DNA of 64,000 nucleotides, from the NCBI RefSeq assembly GCF_014207955.1, contig NZ_JACHLK010000002.1, positions 682,001-746,000 of the forward strand, read 5' to 3'. Made by a program: the position numbers and the translations under genes. The notes under the pieces are model-generated. The model made no database searches. It was given only the letters and a program-made list of their open reading frames with translations, and had not been told where the DNA came from. The stretch comes from Acidovorax soli. Lineage in GTDB: Bacteria > Pseudomonadota > Gammaproteobacteria > Burkholderiales > Burkholderiaceae_C. Positions 6,945 to 16,548 of the stretch are shown here, piece by piece (within the stretch, counting starts at the first letter, position 1; every line of letters starts with the position of its first letter).

Positions 6945-9900
6945 TTGCAAGACCGAGCGTCCACTGACCGAGCTGTTCTGCGAAGGTACCCTTTCGGGAT
7001 CCTCGTGCGAATGGTCCTTGTCCGACGAGCCCATTCGCAACGAGGGCTGGCGCCCGACGGTGATCACGACGGAAACAGAGCAGACACCTGTACAACCAGC
7101 AGTCGACCAGCATTGCGTCAATGGCCATGCCATGGCAGAGGACGACTTTATCTGCCTTTCTTGCGGCGCCGATCGCGTCGCCAGTGCCCCGCCATCCGCT
7201 GCACCGGTCCCGCCCACCGAAGAAGTCCAGCTTCAAAACACCACGTCCTCGATTGAAGGCTGGCGGCTGATTCGACAACTGAGTTCGACCCCCAGGGTCA
7301 GGGATCGTTACATCGCACAGCACGAAGGCAGCGGAGACACAGGGGTGTTGACGCTCTACCACCACGGAGCGGAGCCGGACACAGCTGTGTATGAGGTGCT
7401 GCGGCGCTTGCCGCATGACCACGTTCCCAGGTTACTGGCAACGGGCCGCTGGGACGATCGCGCCTATGAGGTTTCCGAGGAACTCACGGGCGGCGCACTG
7501 AGCGATCTGGGCATCGTAGCCACTGACTTGGAGGCGATCCGACACATCGTCTCCGAGGTGGGCAAAGCGCTTCACGCCTTCTCAGAGGTGGGCTTGCGGC
7601 ACCGGGACATTCGCCCGGCCACATTGCTCGTTCGCAACCGGGATCCTCTGGACCTGGTGGTGGGTGCTTTCGGCTCGGCCCGCCTTTCCGAGTTCGATTT
7701 GGACATCGTCTCGCCACTGGAAGTCACCCGCTACATGGCCCCCGAAGTCGTGGCTGGAGGCGTTGCGGCCGCATCCGATTGGTGGAGCTTGGGAATGGTG
7801 CTGCTAGAGCAGGTCACCAAAGGTGCGTGCTTTGAAGGAATCAACGACCACGCATTCCTGATCCACGTTCTGGCCAATGGCGTTCCACTGCCCGAGGACC
7901 TTCCGCCGTCCCTGGATCTCCTTTTCCGCGGATTGCTCGCACGTGATCGGCTCAAGCGCTGGCAGTGGGAACAAGCGCGTGCCTGGCTGAATGATGAGCC
8001 GGTAGAGGCAGAGCCACGCGAGTCGGCTGTGGGAGCAAACGAGAATTCGGCCGCCTCGTTGGACCTCAATGGACGGCGCCATCGGATGCCAGGGCAATTC
8101 GCGCTGGCAGCAGCTGAGGCTTCCAACTGGGATCAAGCACGCGACCACCTGGTGCGCGGAGCCATTGCAACCAGTGCGCAGGAAGCCAGTGTTCAGCCCC
8201 GGCAACTGGCGGCACTGCGGCAGATCACACAGAACGATGCGATCGATGACGACTTCAAGCTGATGCTTGCGCTCAAGGTCTTGAACGCTGAGATGCCGTT
8301 GATCCACCGCGGTCACATCGTCACTCCCCGCTGGCTGCTGGATCATCCGCTGGAAGGTTACGAGCTGATCAGCGGGACGATACCAACATTCTTGGAGCGG
8401 CTCGACACCGAAAGCTGGATCCTTCGCCTGAAAACGCGAAGCGAGGCGGTGCGCAGGCGGGCCAAGAACCTTTCGATTGAAATCGATGAAGACTCGCTGA
8501 GGATCTACGTGCTGACGACGTCCAAGGCAAAGCTGGCAGCAGCCTGGGAGGAACGGCGCCGCTTGTTTCCTGATACGCCTCACAGTGGACTGCAGAGCAT
8601 CGCTGAGAAGTCCGCCATTAGCGAAGAAGATCTCATCGTGCTGCTGTCAGCAACGCTGGGCTCCATGACGTCGCTGGAGCAGGTCATTGGCGAATCGCGG
8701 CAGTTGGCAGCTCAAGCAGGACTGCGTACGTTCAATGAAGAGGACGCCAGCGCCCACGCCCTGCTTCCTCGTCTGGAACTCTCCCATCGACTGAATGAAC
8801 GGATCGCCGGCTTCGCGACATGCCCCTACCCCATACTGAACGAATGGGCAGAAGACTTCCGGATCGAGCGTCGCATCGCCCTGCCTCGGGCGCTGGCCCT
8901 GATGTCGGTACCAGCTGCCGAATGGGCAGCGCCGCAGAAGCAACAGTACATCTCTCAAATCCTTGAGTTCTTCGAGAAGCGTGTTGCCGGTGCAGTTCTG
9001 CGTGGCCCCCTGGTGCGAATGACCATTGGGACCAGCACTGCGCGGGTGGACCTCCATGAGCTGGGCACGGCCCGCGCGCCCGCAGCGGCCATGCTGGACC
9101 ATCTGCTGCTTCGCAATCAACAATCCGTCAGCGTCGATCCCGCCGCGTTTGGAGGCGAAGGCTCGACCGAGTACCGACTTCAAAGCTTGGCGCGGCATAC
9201 CACGCTGTACCGCCGCGACACGGGCATTGATGGCCTTTACCTTGGCTTCCCGTTCCTTCTGGCCCAGGATGGGCGCGCATCGACACGCACGCGGATAGCA
9301 CCGGTCCTGCTCTGGCCCATCCAGCTCAAGCACGAAGTCGGGTCCCGTGGCATCGCTTCGCTGGCCTTTGATGGTGATCGCGAAGAGGTGCGGCTCAATC
9401 CTGCATTAGAGGCCATCCTTGGGCCGGAGAAGGCCAAGCAATGGCGCCAAGCCGCGGAGGAACTGCTAAGCCGTTCAGCATTCGATGCGGCTGACGTGAT
9501 GGACATGTTCGGGCAGTTGAGTGATCCCCGCTCACGGGCACTGCGCGCCCTCCCCCGACCCTCTACCAGCCTGACGGCACGAACCACAGCACTGGAATGC
9601 TCTGCGGTTCTGTTTCACGTCACCTTCATGGGCCAGGCCATCGGCGAGGATCTGAGAAACCTGAAAGGCTTTTCGCCTGCAGGCACCGGACTGGAGACGG
9701 CACTCCGACTGCGGTCCAATGGCAAGCCAGAGGAACAGCAAGCTGTCGTTCCCCAGGGTCAGCACAGAGAGCTGGATCGATTCTTCACGGTGTCCAGCGA
9801 TCCATCCCAGGAAGCTGCCGTCCTGCAGGCACGCAATGGTCCTGGACTGCTGATCGAAGGGCCCCCAGGCACCGGTAAGAGCCAGACCATCGTGAACATC

Positions 9901-12900
9901 GTTGGCGACGCCATAGGTCGCCAAAAGAGCCTGTTGATCGTTTGCCAAAAGCACGCCGCGTTGGAAGTCGTGCAAAAGCGCCTGGTCGCAGAAGGCTTGG
10001 GTGACCGAATCGTGATGGTCAACGACGTCAACAGCGACCGGGGACCGATCATCAAAGCGGTACGTGAACAGCTGGAGGCGCTTCATCGACGAGGTGCGGA
10101 TCCACTGGTCAGCGTCAGGCGCAAGCGGGAAGATACAGCGGCACGCATTGAGTCGTTGGAGGGTGAGCTCGACAGGCATCACACCGCGCTGCACCGCGTG
10201 GACGAGCAAACCGGTCTGAGCTACCGAACGCTGTTAGGTGAGCTGATTGCTTTGGAGACACCAGAAGCTCCCCTGGATATCCCGGCCTTGCGCACCCCGC
10301 TGCAAAGCCTGAGCACCGGTGCGCTGGCAGCCCTTGAGGAGGAGATCGCGCCCATCGCCAGGCTCTGGCTGCCGGCCCGTTACGAAGGAAGTGCCCTGTC
10401 CAGCCTGCTTCCATTCGCTGCGGACAAGGCCACGCAAGCGGATTTCATGGAGTCCTTTGGCAAGTTCCAGCAAGCCGAGAAGCTGAGAACGGAAGTTCTG
10501 TTGACACGGCCCAGCGCCTTTGAGGTGGAGGACCCTGGTCCTCACCGGACATGGCTTGCCGCCTATGGACAGCAGTTTCTGGATCTGCCCGATTTTCAAC
10601 GTGGGTTGCTGGCGAAATGGCTTCCCCTATTTCGACCTGATGGCACCAACACGCGTGGTGGCCGACTGATTGCAGAGCTTCAAGACGTCTCCGCACAGCT
10701 CAAGTCGATTGCGAGCCTTCACCACGACAAAACGCTGTCTAAGCAATTGAGCAAGGTCACTGACGCTGAGATCACAACGCTGATCAACAACGGCACCGAA
10801 GCCACGTCCCCTGCCGCCTGGTGGCAGATCTTCAACCTTGGCCGGCACATGCGAAAGAGCCAGGTACAGAAGTACCTGAAAGCCCAGGGTGAAGCGACAT
10901 CCAACCAACGAATTGAAGAACTGGTCCGGGCGGCCCAGCTTGAGCTGCAGTGGCGGCCACTTCGCTTGCGACTGAGCAAGTTGCATCAAGAGCTGCAGCT
11001 TCCGGCCATTGCACCGGATGCAGGGCCCTCTCTCCTGTCGGACTCAGGCGCCACACTGCAGGTAGTCACCAAAGTCGCGGAGCTCGCGAAACATCTCGCC
11101 GCAGCGCCATGGGCTGACAAGTTGGATGCGGCGGCGCTGCAAGCCTCACGAGATGCCATTCTGAAGATGTATGCCAGCTTTGACGCAGCGTTCGCTCGGT
11201 TCGAAGTTCGGATGGCCAGTGCGCAGGCGCTCAAAGGGCTTGTGAGCTGGATGGAGGACACCTGGATCAAGTCGTGCGGCGAAGCGATTGCCAGGAACGA
11301 ACCCAACCAGGCCCGTCTGGAGACGATCTCCAATGCACTGCCATCCTTGGCGCACTATCAACTGTTCAGAGGCCGCGCTCAACGACTGAGCCCGGTCGCG
11401 ATGTCGACGCTGGGGCTGCTGCGGACCAAAGAACAACTGCTCGATGCCATGCACCCCACATTGCTGGAACGCGAGGTGCGCAGGCTGCTCAATCGGGAAG
11501 CCCGCCTGGGTTGGAAGCGCCGGCTGGAGCAAGCCGATCCTGACTTGCATCTTGAGCATGCGGAGATCGACATCAAGGTCGCAAGCCTGGCCGCGCTTGA
11601 CCAGGAGATGCGTGCGCTCAACCGCCAATTGCTCAAGGACGATTTTGACGTCGCAAACATCCGGCCTGTGGCCGACTGGGAGGACATCACACGACTCACA
11701 GGTCAGCGTGCCCGTCGCCTTCGCGAGTTCATCGAACTGGGTGCCCCACTCGGGCTCATGAAGCTGCGGCCCATCTGGCTGATGAATCCGGATGTTGCCA
11801 GCCGTGTTCTTCCGCTGAAGGCCGCGCTCTTCGATTCCGTGATCTATGACGAGGCCTCCCAGATGCCGGTAGAGCACGCGCTCCCCACACTCTTCCGTGG
11901 CGGGGTGAGCATCGTGAGCGGCGATGAAAAGCAAATGCCACCGACCGCATTCTTCTCCAGCAAAGTGGAGAGCGACGAGGCAGAGGCCTTCGATGGCGAA
12001 ATGCCCAATGAAGACGCGTCCGAAGAAGAGCGCGACGCCTTCGAAGAAACCTGGAACCGTCGAGAGATCAAGGACTGCCCGGATCTCCTCCAGCTCTCAC
12101 GGAGCAACTTGCCCAACTCGACCCTGCAGATTCACTATCGTTCCGCCTACAGGGAGCTCATCGGCTATTCCAATGCATGCTTCTATGGGAACCACCTCAG
12201 TGTGCCTGTACGGCACCCAGAGGCCACCGTCCGGCAGGCACGCCCCATCGAGGTCATTCAAGTCAACACGGTCTACCAAGACCAGACCAACCCCGGCGAA
12301 GCCCAGCGGGTCGTGGAAGTGCTGGCAGAGCTCTGGAAACAGCCGGCCCTGGAAAGGCCCTCGGTGGGGGTCGTGACCTTCAACCGCAAGCAGGCTGACC
12401 TGGTGGAGGATCTCCTGGAACAACGTGCGGAACTGGATCCTGAGTTCCGAGAGGCCTACAGGCAGGAGTCCGAGCGGGTGGAGGCAGGTGAGGACATGGG
12501 TGTTTTCGTCAAGAACGTGGAAAACGTCCAGGGAGACGAACGAGACATCATCGTGTTCTCGTCGACCTTTGGCCGCAACAGCCAGGGCACCTTCCGACGC
12601 AGCTTCGGTGTGTTGGGACAAAAGGGGGGCGAGCGACGCCTGAACGTTGCGGTGACACGGGCTCGTCGGAAAATCATCCTGATCACGTCTATGCCTGTCC
12701 CAGAAGTCTCCGACTTGCTCAACACACATCGCCCACCGTCCACGCCCCGCGATTTCTTGCAAGGCTATCTCGAATACGCGCGCTCGGTTTCAAGTGCCGA
12801 GTTCAACAGTTCGCGCGCACTGCTCCAGCGCATGATGGTGCGCCGCGATGGCCGGGCGGCTCAACAGGCGCAGTCCTCAGAGGACGGCTTCAGCGAATCG

Positions 12901-13212
12901 GTCGCGGAATTCATTGCCGGCCTGGGATGGCGCGTCGTGAAGTCGCCGGACCAAGACGCCTTCGGTCTGGACTTCGCCATTGAAGACCCACAGACGGGAC
13001 TGTTCGCGATCGGTATCGAGTGCGATGCGCCACGCCACGGTCTACTTGCCAGCGCACGGGCCCGTGAGGTCTGGCGTCCGAGCGTCTTGCGCCGTGCGAT
13101 CCCCAAGCTCCACCGTGTTTCATCCTACGCGTGGTACCACGCACCTGAAGACGAGCGCCAGCGGCTACGCGAGGCAATTGAATCGGTGTTAAAGACCAAG
13201 GAGGCTGCATGA
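6925..13212 (+). CDS. Zinc-ribbon / pseudokinase / SF1 helicase / Vsr-like nuclease fusion
   Basis: A 2,095-residue multidomain protein. Residues 1-30 form a zinc ribbon (C5, C8, C19, C28) and a second C/H cluster lies near 62-84. Residues about 108-355 show a protein-kinase fold with HRDIRP at 226 but the DFG Asp is replaced (GAFG, Ala at 248) and no Lys is seen in the VAIK position, so it is probably a pseudokinase. A DUF4011-like region lies near 740-840 (TGIDGLYLGFPFL). The SF1 helicase follows: Walker A GPPGTGKS at 979-986, DEAS at 1642-1645, GDEKQMPPT near 1666, VQGDERDIIVFSS near 1869 and NVAVTRARRK near 1908. The last ~110 residues resemble the Vsr/MTES_1575 nuclease group (D2016, E2032 in GIECDA). 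The start at 6925 follows the zinc-ribbon boundary; an upstream in-frame ATG would lie inside the previous gene. Relatives with DUF4011, helicase and Vsr-like parts act in phage defence. Confidence 0.88.
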   Translation: MIRFCPNCKTERPLTELFCEGTLSGSSCEWSLSDEPIRNEGWRPTVITTETEQTPVQPAVDQHCVNGHAMAEDDFICLSCGADRVASAPPSAAPVPPTEEVQLQNTTSSIEGWRLIRQLSSTPRVRDRYIAQHEGSGDTGVLTLYHHGAEPDTAVYEVLRRLPHDHVPRLLATGRWDDRAYEVSEELTGGALSDLGIVATDLEAIRHIVSEVGKALHAFSEVGLRHRDIRPATLLVRNRDPLDLVVGAFGSARLSEFDLDIVSPLEVTRYMAPEVVAGGVAAASDWWSLGMVLLEQVTKGACFEGINDHAFLIHVLANGVPLPEDLPPSLDLLFRGLLARDRLKRWQWEQARAWLNDEPVEAEPRESAVGANENSAASLDLNGRRHRMPGQFALAAAEASNWDQARDHLVRGAIATSAQEASVQPRQLAALRQITQNDAIDDDFKLMLALKVLNAEMPLIHRGHIVTPRWLLDHPLEGYELISGTIPTFLERLDTESWILRLKTRSEAVRRRAKNLSIEIDEDSLRIYVLTTSKAKLAAAWEERRRLFPDTPHSGLQSIAEKSAISEEDLIVLLSATLGSMTSLEQVIGESRQLAAQAGLRTFNEEDASAHALLPRLELSHRLNERIAGFATCPYPILNEWAEDFRIERRIALPRALALMSVPAAEWAAPQKQQYISQILEFFEKRVAGAVLRGPLVRMTIGTSTARVDLHELGTARAPAAAMLDHLLLRNQQSVSVDPAAFGGEGSTEYRLQSLARHTTLYRRDTGIDGLYLGFPFLLAQDGRASTRTRIAPVLLWPIQLKHEVGSRGIASLAFDGDREEVRLNPALEAILGPEKAKQWRQAAEELLSRSAFDAADVMDMFGQLSDPRSRALRALPRPSTSLTARTTALECSAVLFHVTFMGQAIGEDLRNLKGFSPAGTGLETALRLRSNGKPEEQQAVVPQGQHRELDRFFTVSSDPSQEAAVLQARNGPGLLIEGPPGTGKSQTIVNIVGDAIGRQKSLLIVCQKHAALEVVQKRLVAEGLGDRIVMVNDVNSDRGPIIKAVREQLEALHRRGADPLVSVRRKREDTAARIESLEGELDRHHTALHRVDEQTGLSYRTLLGELIALETPEAPLDIPALRTPLQSLSTGALAALEEEIAPIARLWLPARYEGSALSSLLPFAADKATQADFMESFGKFQQAEKLRTEVLLTRPSAFEVEDPGPHRTWLAAYGQQFLDLPDFQRGLLAKWLPLFRPDGTNTRGGRLIAELQDVSAQLKSIASLHHDKTLSKQLSKVTDAEITTLINNGTEATSPAAWWQIFNLGRHMRKSQVQKYLKAQGEATSNQRIEELVRAAQLELQWRPLRLRLSKLHQELQLPAIAPDAGPSLLSDSGATLQVVTKVAELAKHLAAAPWADKLDAAALQASRDAILKMYASFDAAFARFEVRMASAQALKGLVSWMEDTWIKSCGEAIARNEPNQARLETISNALPSLAHYQLFRGRAQRLSPVAMSTLGLLRTKEQLLDAMHPTLLEREVRRLLNREARLGWKRRLEQADPDLHLEHAEIDIKVASLAALDQEMRALNRQLLKDDFDVANIRPVADWEDITRLTGQRARRLREFIELGAPLGLMKLRPIWLMNPDVASRVLPLKAALFDSVIYDEASQMPVEHALPTLFRGGVSIVSGDEKQMPPTAFFSSKVESDEAEAFDGEMPNEDASEEERDAFEETWNRREIKDCPDLLQLSRSNLPNSTLQIHYRSAYRELIGYSNACFYGNHLSVPVRHPEATVRQARPIEVIQVNTVYQDQTNPGEAQRVVEVLAELWKQPALERPSVGVVTFNRKQADLVEDLLEQRAELDPEFREAYRQESERVEAGEDMGVFVKNVENVQGDERDIIVFSSTFGRNSQGTFRRSFGVLGQKGGERRLNVAVTRARRKIILITSMPVPEVSDLLNTHRPPSTPRDFLQGYLEYARSVSSAEFNSSRALLQRMMVRRDGRAAQQAQSSEDGFSESVAEFIAGLGWRVVKSPDQDAFGLDFAIEDPQTGLFAIGIECDAPRHGLLASARAREVWRPSVLRRAIPKLHRVSSYAWYHAPEDERQRLREAIESVLKTKEAA

Positions 13213-14573
13213 GTGGTCCCAAAGTAGTTCGCGTCGTCACGCGTGAAGAACGCATTGACACCTGCGAGACCTTGCTCCGTCAACTCGACGCTGCAATCTC
13301 ATCCCTGAAGAAGACGGCCAAGCGATTCGATGACACCAAAGCCCATGGGATTGCCGAGATGACCCAGCGTCGCTCCGCGCTACGCGAACTGGTCGCCAAC
13401 GACAGATTCGACGAGGCGGAGCAAGGCATCCGGCAGGAGATCGCGTTCTATCAGGCAGAGAAGGAGCAGGCGATCATGCGCGCCACCCAGGCCGCCACCA
13501 GCGCACGCGCAAAGTCCTCAAGGCAACGGATCGCAGCACAGATGCTGCTTGAGAAAGTCGCGCAACTGGCCCAAGGCGAGCACCAAGGGAAGCTTGATCA
13601 ACTGCGGGCCATTGCGAAGACGGAGAGCCACACTGATGAGGCCGATCGCGTGCTTGCAGCGGCCACACGGCTGGTCACGGCGGCGGTCAGCCGCGGAGCA
13701 TCGCTTTTATCGAATCAGCAAGCACTGGCCAATGCGCTCAAAGGAACTGAAGTTGCGAGTGGTCCTGACGGAGCATGGCGCGTGCCGGTGACGCAGGATC
13801 AGCGACTGGTGGCGCTGCAGGAGCGTCTTTCCCAGATCGAAGTACTCAGGGACCACGAATCCGCCTCGCAGTTCTCTTCTCGGCTCATGCAGCTGGAAAC
13901 GGAGCCTGATTCACCAGCTCGAAGCATGCGCATTGACGCGCTAGTGCTCGATGTGGTGTCTGCGGCCGAAGCAATCAAAGCTGATGCCGAGCTCTTCTCC
14001 AATGCAGATCTTCTTTTGAGCGAACTTGCCACAACGATGACTGGTGAGGAAGAGAAGGCATTGCAGGCGCGACTCAGCGAAGCGCTGGAGTCCCGCAATG
14101 TTCAACAGGTTCGAGAGCTCACAACGGACGCCACGGAAGCAATTGCTCAAGCGCGTAGGCGCGTAGCTGCTACCGCCCGTCGAGATGCAATTCTGTCTGG
14201 CTTGGCCTCACTTGGGTACCAGGTGAACGAGTCCATGGCGACCTCATGGGTCGAACAAGGCCGGGTTGTGCTGCAAAAACCTGGGCAAGCAACGCACGGA
14301 TTGGAGATAGCGAGCCCGGCTGATGCGCAGCGACTACAACTTCGGGCCGTTGCGTTTTCTGAATCTCGGCCCAGTTCTTCTGATCTGGCGGCAGAAACCG
14401 CCTGGTGTGGCGAGTTCGGAAAGCTTCAAACGCTTCTTGCCCAGCAGTCTTCGCAGCTGATCCTTGAGAAGGCACTACCGGTTGGGGTTGTGCCTTTGAA
14501 AGTCGTTCAGTCAACAAGCCTGGGCTCAACGCAGGCCACAGAATTCCGCCAGTCGGTGAGTAGGCACCGGTAG
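13209..14573 (+). CDS. Coiled-coil protein with MSGPK N-terminus, unknown
   Basis: The 454-residue protein starts on the ATGA that overlaps the stop of the helicase gene, so the two are translationally coupled. It begins MSGPKVVRVVTREE, a short start that I recall from a number of uncharacterised bacterial proteins, and is then almost entirely helical with long heptad-like stretches (residues about 15-130 and 190-310), rich in Ala, Gln, Glu and Arg. Residues about 325-375 (LASLGYQV...WVEQGRVVLQKPG) look like a small globular alpha/beta part. There are no membrane segments or catalytic motifs. A scaffold or adaptor role for the large enzyme is an inference from the coupling and the coiled-coil character. 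Confidence 0.8.
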   Translation: MSGPKVVRVVTREERIDTCETLLRQLDAAISSLKKTAKRFDDTKAHGIAEMTQRRSALRELVANDRFDEAEQGIRQEIAFYQAEKEQAIMRATQAATSARAKSSRQRIAAQMLLEKVAQLAQGEHQGKLDQLRAIAKTESHTDEADRVLAAATRLVTAAVSRGASLLSNQQALANALKGTEVASGPDGAWRVPVTQDQRLVALQERLSQIEVLRDHESASQFSSRLMQLETEPDSPARSMRIDALVLDVVSAAEAIKADAELFSNADLLLSELATTMTGEEEKALQARLSEALESRNVQQVRELTTDATEAIAQARRRVAATARRDAILSGLASLGYQVNESMATSWVEQGRVVLQKPGQATHGLEIASPADAQRLQLRAVAFSESRPSSSDLAAETAWCGEFGKLQTLLAQQSSQLILEKALPVGVVPLKVVQSTSLGSTQATEFRQSVSRHR

Positions 14574-14613
14574 TAGCGATCACCATCCATCCACAGGTTC
14601 CTCTGAAGACTAC

Positions 14614-15084
14614 ATGACTCCATCTCTTCCAGTTCCAACCGACAACATCTACAAGTTCTCGGCGCTGTTCGGGCTTGCACTCGTGGTTTCAGGCATCTTT
14701 GCATTCACGACCGTCTACACGTCCTCGCTGGAGAAGAAGATCAAGTACACAGAAGCGATGATCGGGCTCGAAGCCAGAACGACGCGAACCAAGCTCGAGG
14801 ACGATACGTTGGCGTTTAACAGAAGACTGGTAGAAGTCACCCAGTCCAATGAAATGGCGGCTAACTACGCCCTCGGCGGATTGATAGCACTGGGACTTGT
14901 ACTCAGTTTCTACGGTGCGCTTCGTTGGCATCAGGTCATCCAGCCCCGTGATGACGAAATCGCAAGGCTTCAGAAAGAGAAGCTAGAGGCTGAAATTGCG
15001 AAGCTCCAGACAGAGGCAGATCGTTCGGTATCACAGCAACCACCACCACCAAGCGCGACACGCCGATCAAACAAGAAGCCGTGA
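14614..15084 (+). CDS. Two-TM coiled-coil membrane protein, last gene of the AAA+ cluster
   Basis: The 156-residue product has two membrane segments (about residues 15-36 and 87-108) separated by a helical loop, then a charged coiled coil (DEIARLQKEKLEAEIAKLQ) and a short Pro/Ser tail. It lies 40 bases after the coiled-coil gene, in the same direction, and is read as the fifth member of the cluster. The long cytosolic or periplasmic helix could dock to the upstream coiled-coil protein and bring the complex to the membrane. I do not recognise the family. Membership in the system is likely from position but less certain than for the four preceding, overlapping genes. Confidence 0.7.
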   Translation: MTPSLPVPTDNIYKFSALFGLALVVSGIFAFTTVYTSSLEKKIKYTEAMIGLEARTTRTKLEDDTLAFNRRLVEVTQSNEMAANYALGGLIALGLVLSFYGALRWHQVIQPRDDEIARLQKEKLEAEIAKLQTEADRSVSQQPPPPSATRRSNKKP

Positions 15085-15665
15085 GCGTCGGATGTTCAGA
15101 GACTATTTCAAGGAATTGGCGACCAGCGGCCGCTTAATGTCATGCGACCATTGAGTGACATGGGTGATGCAGCCGTAGTGCGACACGACAATGACGGCAT
15201 CCTTCCTCAAACCACTTCTGCGCTGTCTTCACCTATGGATGGCCTGCAAAGCCTCCCCGCCTGATCCTCCTCAGCGTCAGGCCAAACATCCAAGACAATG
15301 GCGCCATGGATCAATACACCCTGGGACTTGACCCATTGCCCAAGAAGGCCCACAAGGAAGTCTTCCTCAATGTGGATCCTCTAACCTTTTAGAGTGCAAT
15401 CGAGATCGGCACAAATTTTCGCCGTAAGGCATCGGCATTTTCGACTCGCCCTTCGCGAACGTGAACGCTGTGTGTCGCTCGGCCACTTAGAGCACGAGTT
15501 CCTCAGAGTGCCAGCAACGGCAGTAGCAGCTCTTTGGTCAATGAGACTGCGGCAATCGGATCACGATGGGGCACTGCTCCGGCAATAGGGTATTTATCGT
15601 GCCTACCAGCGTACCGAGCAAACCGCATCAGCGGGCGGTGAGCTTTTTCTCGCAGGGTTGGCAAT
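15085..15665. other. 581-base gap with only a possible transposase scrap
   Basis: No intact gene is supported. The only recognisable piece is the short possible IS5-type start at 15,306-15,392. The small frame near 15,394-15,588 has no ribosome binding site or family resemblance. This gap separates the AAA+ cluster from the leftward membrane protein gene. Confidence 0.5.
15306..15392 (+). pseudogene. Possible IS5-type transposase N-terminal remnant
   Basis: A 28-codon frame (MDQYTLGLDPLPKKAHKEVF and a few more residues) resembles the first ~25 residues of IS5-group transposases, which commonly have a basic patch followed by R/K-E-V-F-L-x-x-M before the VPW motif. The resemblance breaks at the expected methionine and the frame stops soon after. 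No inverted repeats or downstream catalytic sequence are seen. It may be chance. Confidence 0.25.
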
Positions 15666-16496
15666 CTATTGCTCCAAGCCACTCCCGTTGCGGATTCGAT
15701 CCACAGCGCCAGGAGGTGGATTGCCGTTCTCATCAAAGCTCGCAATCAGTCTCTCGATCTTCGCGTCGTACTTGCTTTTCGCCTGTGCGAGATCTTCGGC
15801 ATTGCTCCTCTGCACGAGCACCGTAACCAAGGGCGTGAGGACTACCATGACAGCGAGCCAAATGCCGATAGCGACCCCGAGGGAGATGGGCACAGCAAGG
15901 ACAGCCACGGCGAGCACACATCCGACGCCCAGGATGACTGGTCCTGGACCCATGCTGCTGAGCGGACGCATTGGCATCAGTTCGTGCGCACGTGCTTCAA
16001 GTATGGTCCGTTCACGCAGAGTCTCTGCCTGTTGGCGTTGCTCCTCAAGATCAGCTTCGCTGGCGGGCTCTTGTTCGACAAATGCCAGCAGCCAGTGATA
16101 CGCGCGCTGATCCGAAATGATGGCGTGCAGCGCGTAGCCATCGTGGAATTCAAGCTTGACTGTTAAGTCAGTGCTCCTGGTCTCTACGGCAGAAGAAGTC
16201 GCCTTTGTGGTCTTGCCACCTGTGGTGGCACCGATCAGAGCTCCTGTGCCACCACCCACAATCCCTCCAACAACGGCTCGCCCAAGCACTCCTGACGCAT
16301 CAGAAGTCGTCGTGGCATGAGTGGCGCTGGTAGTGACGGAGGTGCTTGAGTCCAGCAGCAGATGCACGTTGACTAGCTGGTCTAGCCGGTGACCGTTCAA
16401 TGTGAAGGGACCGTGCGTCTCATAAAGCCGCGAAAAAGTGAAGACGGCGCCGGCTGCTCGGCCAAGAGGATGAATCGTCGTGTTGTAGTCTGTCAT
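15666..16496 (-). CDS. Membrane protein with glycine-zipper segment, unknown
   Basis: The 276-residue protein has an N-terminal polar part, a glycine-rich zipper-like stretch near residues 70-95 (VVGGIVGGGTGALIGA), a small soluble part, two adjacent membrane segments near 183-230 and a charged C-terminal helix. Thr/Ser-rich residues around 50-70 and 95-110 flank the zipper. No signal peptide is obvious at the start. The combination suggests an inner-membrane protein that oligomerises through the glycine zipper. It is on the opposite strand from the AAA+ cluster and in the same direction as the hydrolase pair to its right, 52 bases after that pair, so it might be co-transcribed with it. I do not recognise the family. 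Confidence 0.65.
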   Translation of the reverse strand: MTDYNTTIHPLGRAAGAVFTFSRLYETHGPFTLNGHRLDQLVNVHLLLDSSTSVTTSATHATTTSDASGVLGRAVVGGIVGGGTGALIGATTGGKTTKATSSAVETRSTDLTVKLEFHDGYALHAIISDQRAYHWLLAFVEQEPASEADLEEQRQQAETLRERTILEARAHELMPMRPLSSMGPGPVILGVGCVLAVAVLAVPISLGVAIGIWLAVMVVLTPLVTVLVQRSNAEDLAQAKSKYDAKIERLIASFDENGNPPPGAVDRIRNGSGLEQ

Positions 16497-16548
16497 CTAC
16501 TCGTTCTTTCTCTTCCGCTAGCGATCAAGACAGAACATGCCTCGAGCT

